Counted from the first letter of the stretch, positions 48,634 to 60,890 are shown. The stretch: 64,000 bases of DNA from Ophioderma brevispina (GCA_023653785.1 JAMKCH010019889.1:1-64000); one strand, 5' to 3'. Made by a program: numbers and translations. Notes: generated by a model from the sequence alone, not told the origin.

Positions 48634-49068
48634 TTAAAATATGAGCGCAATTACTGTACACTGTCTACCAGCAACAGACCCAAAAATCAACATATTTCCT
48701 TGTTGGTAAGGTACACATACAAGTGTCTCATATTCAGTTATTTCCTGGCTTTCTTTCACTGTGGTCAATGTACACATTGCATTGGCAAAGTTAATGCATA
48801 AATATAACATTAACTCATCAACAGTTGCAAAAAATACGGAATGATAATGTCCACTCTCACTAAGAACATTAATTTCAGAATAGTCCACAACGATCAAAAC
48901 ATAAGTTCCATTAGAATTAACGATGAGAGGTAATGTTACGCATTCTATAGTTAACAACATTTGTCGAAACACGTTTGTACTTCTCACAGCTTCTCTAACA
49001 CAAGTTTGCAAAGGTCGTTGACTTCTATTTGCAGTGTTTTCATTTTGGCAAATTGAAACTGTCAACAT
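48634..49068 (-). CDS. Unidentified 144-codon ORF
   Basis: The longest complex frame in the window: balanced composition, no low complexity, ATG start with an in-frame stop four codons upstream. A hydrophobic beta-rich core reads LPLIVNSNGTYVLIVVDYSE. It is followed by GHYHSVFFATVDELMLYLC, NFANAMCTLTTVKESQEI and ETLVCVPYQQGNML. I do not recognise the family. It could be a small single-exon gene, one exon with acceptor GCAATCAG and donor TTGCTG|GTAGAC (near 48670), or the remains of a transposon protein. It lies on the same strand as RALGAPA, inside that gene's long intron, so it is not simply an extra exon in phase. No promoter or polyadenylation signal stands out. Confidence 0.45.
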   Translation of the reverse strand: MLTVSICQNENTANRSQRPLQTCVREAVRSTNVFRQMLLTIECVTLPLIVNSNGTYVLIVVDYSEINVLSESGHYHSVFFATVDELMLYLCINFANAMCTLTTVKESQEITEYETLVCVPYQQGNMLIFGSVAGRQCTVIALIF

Positions 49069-51580
49069 CCTGATTGCTTAACCAACCACTGCAGAAGCTC
49101 AGTCTTGTATAGGCTTTATAGAAGGTCTTCGATGGAAAAAATGCATTTACTCCTATTTCACTTTACTTTCGCGGCCAATTTCCCCCCATTTCCAAGAAAA
49201 ATGTCTGCCCCTGTTGTCATTCTTCAGTCACAAAATGTCTCACGGAAGTTGTCATATTGCATTTTGTTTAATTAATACAGAGCGAGCTAGGTTACTAAAA
49301 GAGTCAGTGAACAGGTATTTCAGTCAACTACAATTGTTAAAGGATTTCTATAGTCTACAAATTACTTGTTATGATGGGGGTTATGGCTGTTCAGCTACTG
49401 AACATTGTGGGAAGCTTTTCAATTAAATAAATCCTAAATATTTTCAAACCTTCAAACTTAAGAAAACAAGTTTTTACAATGGCGTCTACTTTCTATAGCG
49501 TCGCGTAACCAACAATTTACTCATGCGATATTTTTGTTAATGCGCGTACCAAATAATTCCAAACACGATTTCATACTTCAAATTTATAACTGCTGTAATA
49601 CATTGATTTTTTGTGCAAATGAATTTGTACATTTTAACACTATTTCTTTATACACTAAATATCACGTTAACGTTTTCTTGCGAAATATTTGTTATTAATA
49701 TCCTAGCATATTCTTCCGCTTAGGTAATACGGTTTAATACACAAAAGTAGGCCAGCATCTTGCATGAACCACTTCACTCAAATTCTTCATACTCAGTAAG
49801 TAATTAATTCTTACCGAAATAAATTTGTAGCATTATTTCTAAAGTAATAACCACCTTTTTCGGTAATAATATAGTAATACTTAACAAGCGTAACTTCCCA
49901 GTGCACTAGTAATGGGCACGTATGGTATTTTCAATACAAAAAATCTTGCCTTGTATATCGGTCCGCTTGGCAATTCGGTCATCAGACTGTCATTAATGCA
50001 AATATCAATTACTAAACACAGTTTTGCCCCAACATCATTATTATCCCGTCACCATTTCACCAGGGTTCTTATTTAAAAACAACGACAATGTGCTTTTCAA
50101 AAATTATTTTACAAATAAGTGGCCATACACCCGCTTTCACATAACGAAAAACATACTTCAATATAAAATATACACCTACATTGCACACGTGATATTTTAC
50201 TCAGCACTTCATTACAATTCAATTCAAAATTCCCTTTCGTAATATACAATACGAATGACCAGTGCATTTGGATACAACTACATTCGATAGCGCCTTACAT
50301 ATCAGTAATACACGCCCTCTACAAATCTACTATACACGCGATCGTGTACAGAAAGAACGCAGTCAGAACTGACTCTATTACTACTGAAATACATCTAAAT
50401 AATTTTGTAAACACGTAAACCAATTTTGCACGGACCGACATCTGGCGGACAGGAGTAAACTTAATAGTCTCCCGACCTCGTTGAGGCGGAAGACTAAAAA
50501 CAGCCAATCAGGGATACCTTTCAGTACGCGTTCAGAAACACGATTGCACTATCTGCTACAGGCCAACTTGTACAATCTAACGGGCTTCCATATGAAAGGA
50601 AGTCCTTAAAAACTGCAGCAGTGACGGCATATCATCTCTTCAACTAAATGGAATTATAAATTCACCGCAGCACTTTTTAACAAAGCTAGGGCCACCATAA
50701 TGCCACATGAACGTATCGCTATTCAAAATTATAGCATCTTCGATGCAAAAAATCCCTGTTCTAAAGAGGGCTAGACCTTTCTAGTAGGATCGGTAGGACT
50801 GGTGTCTTTGGTTTGTACATGTGACCTAAAAACCAATATCATCCACAAAATCTGCACAAAATTGGCATATATATCACACTTTTCACTCACATATTTTTAG
50901 AATTAAAATATATTTTTTTTGCCAAACACAACCCAAAAAAAAATTTACATGCATCCTGCAAATTTAACAAAAATTATAACAAATCCCCCAAATGCCAAAC
51001 TAGGTTTGATGGGCCTGTAGATTTTTTTTTTTAATTGCCTAAGTTTGTCTGACCCCTCGGCCATACCCTTCCATGTCTTGGGAAGGATGGAAGGCAAAGT
51101 CAACTTGCTGTTGGTGACACCCATACCCTATCAACTTTGGCTTCAGTAGACAGGATGTTTCATGGTTGTCACCTTACTACTACTACCTTCTATAATAATT
51201 ACAAGTCTCTTCATATTATTCTTTATGAAGACTCACACATGAACAGGGATCATATGAACAGCACTGGTAGTTGCATTAAGTGGTCTGTCAAAAATAGTAA
51301 TACCGACATAGGAAATTTAATTGTATGTACAGACAGCATGGGCATGTGCCTTAATTTGATATTGCTGTTGCAATGAGAAAAGTCTGCAATGTAGTCTTCC
51401 CGATAATTGCCCAACTACCCATGACCTAAGAACCCCCCCCCCCCATAAAATTTTAAATAATTTTTTCTGGATTATCCAACCAAGTTCAGATGAAGCGATT
51501 AAGTTTCCGAGTCCATTACTTAATTTTTTTCACAGTATGGACCTGCAAAATTTACAAAATTCCCTCCAGTAAATTTCACT
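49069..51580. other. No gene seen
   Basis: AT-rich DNA with numerous T and A runs. No feature supported. Confidence 0.5.
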
Positions 51581-51745
51581 CGCATTTTTTTTTCAAAAGT
51601 ATTTCACTCTTGGGGCAAAATTCTCAAGAGTGAAATGTCAATTCTGAAGAGTAAAACCTGAATTTAATAATCTAAGAGCGATGTCACTCTTAGATTATTT
51701 TTTCAAAGAGTGAAATGCCAGGTCAAGAGTAAATATGGAGTGAGT
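51581..51745. repeat. AGAGTGAAATG inverted-repeat cluster with perfect hairpin
   Basis: A perfect 13-bp stem AATAATCTAAGAG / CTCTTAGATTATT (51666-51678, 51687-51699) closes an 8-base loop. Several direct and inverted copies of AGAGTGAAAT/ATTTCACTCT flank it. Confidence 0.7.
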
Positions 51746-53096
51746 GAAACTGCTGCCCTCTTAAAATTATATGACAAACAGTCGTTAATTTAAGTGCTTA
51801 TTAAAATAATCTGTTTGTCTCAATTTTCATTCCTGCGTCAAGGCTAATGGGGGCAAGTAATGACCGTTTTAGTTTGAATCATGTATTAATTCCATTTACT
51901 ATATCATCAATCAAGTGGCCTAAATAAAGTCATTGTAAGGGCCCATATTTCTTCAAAATTTCTAATCAACTACACACATACATTTTTAACAGACACTGCT
52001 GAGATATAAGTAAATTCACTACTAGAGTACCTCAATGGCCAATGGTCACCACATGACCATAGACCTATGTTTTCATTGATGTCATTACTGGAATAGATGG
52101 TCACTTCTAAGGAAGCATACATTTTATAGGTCAACAGCTTTAAATGAAAAAATATGAAGGTCCTTCCTCGCATTGATTAAAAAAATCTATTCTGATTTAA
52201 TGCATACACACTTCTCTTAAAGCTTTATTTGCTTTTTAATTATCTCTGTGACCCTCAAGATTTTAGGGGTGACTGCTACCCCAAAACCAAATTAGTGCTG
52301 TATTTCAAGGAAGAGGTAATTTTTGGAGTTTTGATGTTGTACTGGTAATGGCAATTGATAGGTATGATAAAACTGTTTTAGTAATAACTACATAAAGTAA
52401 TGCCTATCTGTTTAGGAATTTTTTGAGGACTGGATGCATTTGAAGATGGCTAAAAGTGGTAGGAAAAAGTGAACACTGGTGGGTAGCAAATGCAAACAAA
52501 ATACAAGTTTGTGATGTTGTTCTTAGGGCCCTAGCAAAAGCAAAGAACAAATGGATGTAGACCCTTTTACTATATACCAAAAATGCAAAGTTGCAAAATT
52601 GTAAAAAGACAAAATATGGTTCGCATTTCCAATTGATTTACAAATGCACAAAAATAAAACACACAAAATAAAGCCTACACAGATACGGTATTGGCGATGA
52701 GTGGTATTGCATTGAAATGATTAGCAATTTCAGGATTTTATGATATTTAGGGCAGACAGAAACTAATAAAGTAGCAATTAGATTTTCAAGCTAACGATGA
52801 AAAACGATAGGTGCCATGAGTCTTCCTCGCCACCCAGTCTCATTGAGGACACTTGGCGGGTAAACATTTATTAGTAACAATATTTCAATGTTTAGCCTTC
52901 ATCCACCTTGGAAATCTCAATATACTTCTCATGTTCAAGGGACAAGTTCGCTGGCTATAAGTAGGCTTTATCTGACCTAGCATTCTGGGTTGTCATTCCC
53001 AGAAACCAAAAGGTTGATTTTTCAGTGCCCTAGTTTGCTAATGTCATTGAACTGAGACTAAGAATGTGAGACAATTGAAGTAGAGCACCACCTATG
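51746..53096. other. No gene seen
   Basis: AT-rich intron-like DNA. Nothing supported. Confidence 0.5.
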
Positions 53097-53449
53097 TTAA
53101 AGGCACTATCAGTAATTTGCTAAATCAGAAAACAAAAAAAAATATTAAAAATCATTTTTTTGCATGTCTGTAACAAGTGCAAGTGTCCTAACACGCCCTG
53201 CAAATGTTGAGACCAGAAGTAACCTAATAAGGACAAAATCGGATATTTAGTTATTTCTGTCCGTACGGACAATACGTAATTGAATGGAGATTAATATCTT
53301 TGAACACTGCCGTTTTCTTCCTTTTCTGTCAATTCTTCAGTTGAAAAAAAAAACCTTTTGGGAATTCTACTTATCCTTCACTTTTAACTTATTCCTGCAA
53401 ATTAGAAATGTTTTGAATCTTTCGGGAAAATCACTGTTAGTGTCTTTAA
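53097..53449. mobile_element. MITE family D, copy 3
   Basis: Left TTAAAGGCACTATCAGT, right CACTGTTAGTGTCTTTAA, central GTCCGTACGGAC palindrome, and GCCGTTTTCTTCC as in the other two copies. The 128-codon plus-strand frame starting at 53284 lies half inside this element and is not a gene. Confidence 0.85.
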
Positions 53450-53952
53450 AAAACTTCTCCCCATCCTGCTCATTTCTAAACCACCCTAAATTGAGCACAT
53501 TTATTACATTGCTTTTCTCCTGTATCTTGTCTCATCATATCAGACGGGGTTTGAGTTTGTGTACACATCTCATGTATTCCAATTCCACAAGGGGTTGTAT
53601 ACTTACAAGTCGTAACCACATTAGCTCACAGCTTGTGTTATTCTTGCGCTTTATAAGTATGATAATTTAATTACCTAGGTAACACTGTTTCATGGTTGGC
53701 CTAGTTTTTCATCCGATAGCTGATACTGTGCATGTACAGGTGTTGTGTTTGAAATTGGATTTTTCACAAATTCACACTTAGCCAAGATGAAATAGCATGC
53801 ACCCACATGTGCATTTCTTGGTTACAATTATTATCTGGGTCGTTAACCAAATTAGCATTCCATAGCTATTGAGCTATTAATTACGGACCCTTTACAGATT
53901 AAGGACCTAATAGTAAAATCACAAAACTACACTCTATTTCATGTTTCCAGGT

Positions 53953-54212
53953 CCTTTGAATAGTTGTCTGTGGAACCAAGGCCATTTGCCCAACCTTTTC
54001 ACCAACACCTGGCAAATAACTTTGTTGATCAACAAGGGAAGGATTAAAGGGATAGAAGGTAAAGAAGATTTCACAGGTGAGTGGGATCGAACCAGGAGGC
54101 CCCGGGGCTCAGTCCCATTAAATAGTTGTCTGTAGAACCAAGTGCCATTGCCACACCTTTCACAAACACCTGGCAAAATACTTTGTGATCAACAACGGGA
54201 AGTGGTAAAGCG
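53953..54212 (-). repeat. tRNA-like repeat, tandem copy plus start of second
   Basis: ATAGTTGTCTGTGGAACCAAG...CACCTGGCAAATAAC...GATCAACAAGGGAAGG recurs from 54121 with indels. On the minus strand the first unit contains CTCCTGGTTCGATCCCACTC, a B-box/T-arm-like word, so a tRNA-derived SINE is likely. Confidence 0.6.
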
Positions 54213-54436
54213 TATAAGAGCCAGGGCACATAGCCAGCCCGATGGGCCGAAAGGGGGCAATTCACGGTTAGGTGCAACAAATGTCCCGATCACAAGCAAA
54301 CATGTCCCGGTCGCAGGGCAAAAGAATCCGAAAGGGGCTGATTAACATGAATATCCGGGTTTTATTTCACGATTTCCCGTCAAGTTTTTTTCAGGGGGGC
54401 ACTCGGCCCCCTTTGCCCCCACCTGGCTACGCCACT
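54213..54436. mobile_element. Insertion with CCAGTGGCGTAGCCAGG end
   Basis: Interrupts the second tRNA-like unit, which resumes at about 54437 (TAGAAGCTAAAGAAG). The right end, read on the minus strand, is CCAGTGGCGTAGCCAGG followed by a G-rich tract, a very common terminus of invertebrate DNA transposons. The left end has GCCAGGGCACATAGCC. The target duplication may be only TA. Confidence 0.55.
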
Positions 54437-54545
54437 GGTAGAAGCTAAAGAAGATTTACATTGGAGTGGGAATCGAACCAGGAGCCCCCTAGTCCCATGA
54501 CCAGCGGAGGCAAGCCACGAGGGTTGTGCTCGACCTGGCCAGTGA
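54437..54545 (-). repeat. Remainder of the second tRNA-like unit
   Basis: The minus strand reads GGGCTCCTGGTTCGATTCCC, the B box equivalent of that in the first unit. Together with 54118-54212 it completes the second copy. Confidence 0.55.
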
Positions 54546-57273
54546 TTCATGCCCATATGGGTGTTTTTAAGATGACGTCATCGCATGATTTGACGTAGTG
54601 CATTTTCTAACCTAGTGGCATGGTATATTGGGTATATGGGCGTGTTAGGGTTATGCTTTCAACAAGGCATTTCCCATGAGGTCACCAAGACAGGGGCTTT
54701 CACAGAATTAATTTGATGGCTGTAGCGGGTATGATCACAGCAAGAGACAGTTCAAGACTGGAAATATATCTTAAAACTCTTTAGAAATCACCATGTGACA
54801 CACAACTTTGAAACAGAGATCGATCCACACGCAGCTGTATTTGATGGGTCATACGTACGCACAGATGATTTCTCTGTTGTTTTGACCAATCACCACTTCA
54901 TGTTTGGATTGCTTTCGGTTGTCATTACAAAAACTTCAGGGGTTACATGTGAGTAGCGAGAAATTTTTTTCAGAATTACCGAGGATCACTCCAGCATGTT
55001 ACAGCCATTTCATTTACATACGTGACTTCTCTGCATATATTTTGGAACAAATCTGTGTAAAAAAACTTTCAAAGAAATTATACTGAACAACCCCATGTCG
55101 CATAAACTATACAGGGATATGAATGGTGACTTTGCACAGTTTTCATTGTAACATTGATATTACACAAGGACTGGCATGCATATTTTTATCACTGAAGCAC
55201 CATCATAACTCTCTAGATAAAAAGGCAATTCCCTTTGCGTTGGAAAAGTAAAATGGAAACATTCCTCCTCCTTCCCCACTTTCAAACTGTGGAGCACGAT
55301 CTATCCACTTTGTCTTCGGCATTTAAATGGGCACTTGTATTTTATGTGAGGTCAACAGGTAAACTTGGCCAAACCTGTCTTCAAGAACAACCCAAACACT
55401 GACCTCTACAAATGGATAGCGGGGTCTGAGTCGCCGATTGTAACAACAGGAAGTTGCATTTTGCCCTCCCCAATATGGCAGGAAACATGCATACACCTGC
55501 TGGCTTTTTGTGCACATATTCCACAAAGTTGTTCTATTGTTATACAAAATTCCTTTAACTTTGACATAAAGTGAAGCCCATATCATGCAGGGCAAAATAC
55601 AACTTCCTGTGGTTTCAATTTGGCGACTAATCAACGGTGCACCAGCTCACTATCCATGTGTAGGAGGTCAGGGGACCCAAAAACATGCAGAGGATAATAA
55701 GAATCACCTTAGAAATGCAGGAAATTCAGGTGAACCAGGTGCATGTATTGAATTCTTTGCCATGCTTGGATGATCTGGAGGACAACAAAAGTCCAACATA
55801 ATTACCTTCTGTGAAAGAAACCATATAATCAATAGACCCTAGCCATATACAGGCCCTATTGAAAGCCAAATGAGGATATGCTGTAAAACAATTGATGTTG
55901 TTGTTTGTAATTGTGTAAAAAACATGGAAAATGATAGCCAAATGGCATCATTTTAAAGTTTCATGTCAAAAATTCTCAACTTCTGGAGTGGCACATCCCC
56001 AACAACCCCCCTGTCTCACATATTGGAATGGCCACATGACACTATAACATGGCTGCTTTGGACCCCACTTTAACATAAGTAGACAAGTGTGTATGTGTGT
56101 GTGGGGGGGGGGCTTAGGGACCTGCAAATTAAATGTTGCCAGTTTTAGGACTGACAATATATTTTTTCTGACTCATTCCTTGTATTGTCAACTTTTTGGA
56201 TATTAGCTTTTCATGAAAACATCATTAAATCCATCACACCCATTAATTAGATAATTAGTACAGGTTCCTAAACCCCCCCCCCCCATCCATCAATGAGAGT
56301 TTCAGTAAAAAAATAAAACCAGTAATCATGATTATTTTCATGTACATTCACAATAACCAAAAATAAAAATTCAGTAACCCTTTATATGCTGATAGCGATC
56401 ACATTGCTTTCACAATATCGCCATATCCTGTCATCGTACAAACCAATGAAAAAGTTTGAAAACAGACAATGCCCCTGTACCAAAAAATATGAATCATTAA
56501 AAAATGACATTATTTGGACCTTTTAGAAACATATCAACAACCTTTTCATTCCACATATATTTTGTGGAAACAGGGCCGTGTCAATTGGCGTTCCTTTTGC
56601 TCCAAATTTGAAAACTATGTTTTGCCCCTAATTTAGAGGTTACTTTGTGATTTGTGGCGCCACTTTCATTGAGAAATTCCTATGGACCTGGTTATGAAAT
56701 TAAGTCCCATGGATACTCCCCTCCCCCCCACCCCTTGTCCACAACCAGGAGTGGGCTTCAATACATTCAAAATTGTGGTGCAGTAGCCAAGATTAAACAT
56801 TTGTTTATACACAACACTACCCCAATCACAAACACTATATCACTGTAGGTATGAATGAATGGATGGTCTCTTTGACAATAACGTGACCTTCATAAGACTT
56901 CATAGTAAAAATACAACTATTTTGCTTGAGTCATTTCCTGTGAGATACAAACTTTTAGAAAGTTTTGTAATTATTTTGTGAAAATTGGACATAACCAGGT
57001 AAAATCATGGTAACCATGTTCTTAATTTGCTATTAAATTGTATGAATCTTTCACCTTTCAGTCAAAACTATTTCAAAATCGAAGTACTGAAAAAAGTCCT
57101 TAGATCTATATATGCACACTACAGATCTTCCTGGATAGAGCTTGTTGACTAGACACTGCTCAGCAATTTTTACGGTTGAGCAGATTCTGCACAAACTTCC
57201 ACAGGATAAATTAACCGTGGCACATAGTCAACAACCACATAATCTGAAGTGCCCCACACATACACTCCTATAC
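54546..57273. other. No confident gene; small inverted repeat at 55447-55609
   Basis: CAGGAAGTTGCATTTTGCCCT (55447-55467) and its reverse complement AGGGCAAAATACAACTTCCTG (55589-55609) bound a 163-bp element. A pseudo-exon at about 55721-55776 (minus) has splice-like ends, but its open phase does not fit RALGAPA. Confidence 0.5.
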
Positions 57274-57324
57274 GTGGAACTGCCATCCTGAATGGATAAG
57301 GTCTGGTAAATACAAAAAGATTTT
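57274..57324 (-). CDS. RALGAPA: RALGAPA exon (most 5' exon seen)
   Basis: This 51-base exon encodes KIFLYLPDLIHSGWQFH. It aligns without gaps to human RALGAPA1 KILQLLPERIHQRWQFH as I remember it, with about 10 of 17 residues identical, including the WQFH end. The acceptor is TTGTCCTGCAG and the donor CAC|GTATAG; both ends are phase 0. Another acceptor (TTTACCAG) lies inside at 57303, but using it would lose the conserved half. A different frame is open across 57174-57301, but it has no similarity I recognise. Exons 5' of this one, which would encode the start of the protein, were not found up to 64000. Confidence 0.8.
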
Positions 57325-59969
57325 CTGCAGGACAACAGAAGACAAAAAGTAAAAGTTAAATTTTAAGCAGTCCATATATGAATTTAACATCCTTTAAATC
57401 AACTATCACTGCTTTCTTCACTATAATTAAATTAATCAAATATCAGGTTTTGGCATTTTTTGGAACAAGCTTGCATGTGATCATAGCATTGTGTAAATTT
57501 AAAAGTGAATATGAATCTTCATCCAATATCCGCCATTTATGATGATCTAGCACCATGGACGAATTCAACAAAAAGTTATGTTGGATACCGCTTGCAAGTC
57601 CAATCCTTTGTACCTATGGCTCAAATCCACACCATTTAATCATACCATTTAGTATTCCAAAATTACAGTCAAATGGACACAAAAATGATCCTTGTAATGA
57701 AATATTCCTACATTTGTATTTAAAAAAAATACATATCTGTTACACTTATAAATTAACTACATTATTTTCTCGGTCATCTTAAGTTGGTGCTCCTCCTCTT
57801 AAATTAATTTAAGAACAAAATGGAATTCAGTCCAAATATTATTTTTAAAAAAAGAATGTTTTTCACATTTTAGCATGAAAGAACTCTATGCAATAATTTC
57901 AGTGTTCAAAACTACTTACAATGCCACACATTACATGTTAATGACAAATATTTAGTTCTAAGGTAGGACAGGATTTTTTTAGGATCCAAATTCTGTGTGG
58001 CAACCATTTGAAGATGCCCCAAAACTAACCCGCCTTACTTTTCTGAAGTGAAAGTTGCACCATCACAAATCTAAAGCAATATCCTAACTGCTATTTTCGT
58101 CCTGTCTTGTACTATTTATAGCCAATGAGAGTTGATCCAAAAAGGTCACAATTCTACATACTAACCACTAGTGTGTTTTGTGTTTATACTCTCAGTACTG
58201 AATGACATTGGCATATGGAGATGAGTGAAATGTGTGTGGATAAAAACTGCAGTTATTCCACTTTCTTGTGGCAGGTTGCAGAGTTTTTTGGTCTCCTACA
58301 ATTTTAGGAAGGGTCTATTTCTTTAGCTAGCTATCTACAGTCCCTAGCAAAAAGTTTGCTCATAAAGTAATAGATGATGACAGCCAGCCCCCTTTCAATA
58401 ATAGCCTCACCAAAACTAATCAAAATAGATTATGGCATTACATACACAAACCACAAATCGATTGAGGCGCTTTGATGTGGAGTGGAGGCGATTCCTCAGC
58501 TTTAACAGTTTTGGAATACGAAAATAGTCCTTGAACAACAAAAAAATAAAATAACAAATCAGACTTTATCGTCAAGATTCGCTTTGACATGTTAACCCCC
58601 CCCCCCCCAACACACACACACACACACACCAAAGTATGGAAGTGTGTATCAGTTCTTCAGAATTCCTAACTTACAACACTGAAAAATACACAAATTACAA
58701 GAATATGTTTTAGCACAAATTTCAAGGTTTTGCCAGAAAAGGCTAGCAATCATGAGGATCTCTCAAGTTGGTTAGGTAGGGGACCTGCTCTGACTCTAAT
58801 TAGGTGATCCATCTCTATTCCAAAAATGGCCATGAATTAATTGATGCAGCATCATTCAGAAGTCTGAAAATGAACCCATCTTGTGTGTGAGTATCTCCCC
58901 CTGGTTACATCTTTGTTGTGAGTACCCCCCCCCCACACCCAAGAAATCACATTGCGCTATTAATTGTTGCTATCTGATTCAGAAAGAAAAAAGGATTAAC
59001 TATAATGATTTGAGACATTCAAACACTGCCATATCACAATTATGATCTGATGAATTTAAATGTCACCAGTTCCATGGCTGATTAGACATATGACTTGTTT
59101 CAGAATTGACTGAGGTTTTAGTGCCAAAGTGTGAAAAAATCATTTCTGAGCAAAAATAACATGTTTAATTTTTAAGATGTTATTTTCTAGGGTTAAAAAA
59201 TATTGTAGATTATGAATTTTAATCAAAAACCCGGGTAATGAACACCATTTTGATACAAATTATGATTTGTGGCCAATTTTGTCCGAAAATCACACTTTTC
59301 GGGTGACAACAATCACCTACCAACTTTGAATACTTACAGAGTCTACAATATACAGATATATGACCCTTTATAATTGTTAATATATCAGTTAAAGGTATTA
59401 ACTTATGGATTCAAGTCTTTGTTTTATCAATCATTTCATAATTTGCACACCAGAACCATTCAAATTGACATGTCCTGTGACAAATGACATTCAAAATTTA
59501 GCACTTTCGAACAAAACTTTTGGCTTTACACCATCACATCCTGGAAAGGAAGGGTCTACAGTGATGGGTTTACCTTTCAGTTTATGCAGAATTTTAATAG
59601 CTTTAAATTGATACCTAACTTGCTTCAATTCATTATAGGAATATTCCAAAAATACAAAAATGTTTCCCCTACCCCTTGATTTTTCCAGTGCGTGAAAAAA
59701 ATATCGTCGTCTAATAAAATTGGAACTACGAGAAAACTAAAAGAGCTATAGGCTTGAAAATTGAATCGATTATGCCCAAAGCAAGTCCATACTAGTTATT
59801 TGGTATTAACTTTTTTTCACCCTGTCTAAAATTTGAGAATTTTTTTTTATCAATTGCGGAATCCAATTTTCACCTAAAATTCGGCATTTCGAGAACCCGT
59901 GAAAAAAAAACGAAAAGTGTGACATTTTGAAAGTTATCGATTATGCCCAAGACACATTCCCACAAGAAT
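57325..59969. other. No gene seen; CA microsatellite at 58597-58629
   Basis: No upstream RALGAPA exon was recognised. A C run followed by CA repeats lies at 58597-58629, and another C run near 58926. Confidence 0.5.
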
Positions 59970-60890
59970 TAGTAAAAAGTTTTTGTCAAACTGCAAAATA
60001 TTTGAGAAGATTTTTTTTTTATCAAAGCAAGATGCACTTATCAGCAAAATACCAAGGTTTCTATGGGACTTGGCATTGCGCAATACCCCAAAATGCGATA
60101 TCTCGGAACGCAACCAACATTTTGCATTTTTGACTTCAGATTTGGGTTCTCACAAAATTTTAACCTAGAAAACATGTTTTGTTTCCATTGTTTAGCACCT
60201 TCATATTTTAACACTTTTGGCAGTAGAACCTAGGTCGAATCTGAAACCATGTCATATACGGGATCATTTTAAATTTAAAATCAAACATGTTTCAGATTGT
60301 TAGATCTTAAAGATTGTTAGATCTTAAAGACAGCTGTGGAAACTTAGACACATGTGACCCCTATGAGTCCTAGCAAAGGGGCCCATGCCTCCAGAAATAA
60401 AAAGAAAATGGACATATTTGCTACATAAGTTGTGAATCTTTAGTTGAAATCATTTTGATATCAGATCCATTAAATCTGACAAAAACTTGGATCCCTTGAA
60501 ATGAGATAAAGAATGATCCCCTATACAAATAAGGTTTAATAATAATATGATTTTTTTTAAAACTTATACAAATAAGGTTTAATAATAATATGATTTTTTT
60601 TAAAAGAAATTGTTTGAAAGTTGTTTTTTTTAAAATACAATCCCCCTTCCACAAGTTCCAGATGAACTTGGGGCAGCTCGTAAGTAGTAGCTTAAGTCAG
60701 AGAGTGCTGACAAAAAACTATCGCAGAGATATAAGGTCTTTAATAAAGAAATTAATCAGGAAATTAATTTTATGCCCACTTCCTTAAAAACTTCTTCTTG
60801 AATACTTAATTTGGCGTGTTTGATATCAATTTCATCAAATAACCCCGAAAACTGGGTTGAACAAATCCTGAGAACATATAATACTGCAAA
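59970..60890. repeat. Tandem duplication 3, copy 1
   Basis: Contains, in order: AACTGCAAAATATTTGA with a T run, CACCTTCATATTTT, TCAGATTGTTAGATCTTAAAG, GTGGAAACTTAGA, GGATCCCTTGAAATGAG, a doubled ATACAAATAAGGTTTAAT block, and GCAGAGATATAAGG. All return in the same order in 60891-62470. Confidence 0.8.

Larger units (their letters stand above)
13170..57324 (-). other. RALGAPA: Gene span: Ral GTPase-activating protein alpha subunit, N-terminal half
   Basis: In vertebrates this subunit pairs with RALGAPB to form a GAP that switches off RalA and RalB and is inhibited by Akt. The exons seen encode only the conserved N-terminal helical region, in the order expected for the family when read on the minus strand. 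The catalytic RapGAP/tuberin-like domain is C-terminal and would lie beyond position 1. Exon order and phases: 57324-57274 (0/0), a possible 26632-26512 (0/1), 24160-24045 (1/0), 17471-17333 (0/1), 15940-15828 (1/0), 13784-13170 (0/0 if the second acceptor is used). Introns run from 1.4 kb to about 30 kb and are full of transposons. About 17 residues expected after the first exon (human-like SIG...LLHTGNSLK) have no exon that I can find. Family identification is firm; the complete model is not. Confidence 0.8.

Noticed and set aside
53284..53670. 128-codon plus-strand frame
   Set aside because: Half of it lies inside MITE family D copy 3; hydrophobic low-complexity translation.
55721..55776. 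Pseudo-exon on the minus strand with acceptor TTGTTGTCCTCCAG and donor CTAAG|GTGATT
   Set aside because: The only open phase does not match the phase 0 required after 57274, and the peptide does not resemble RALGAPA.
57174..57302. Alternative 129-base open frame overlapping the RALGAPA exon
   Set aside because: It has usable splice signals and an orderly translation, but no recognised family, whereas the overlapping 51-base exon matches RALGAPA clearly.
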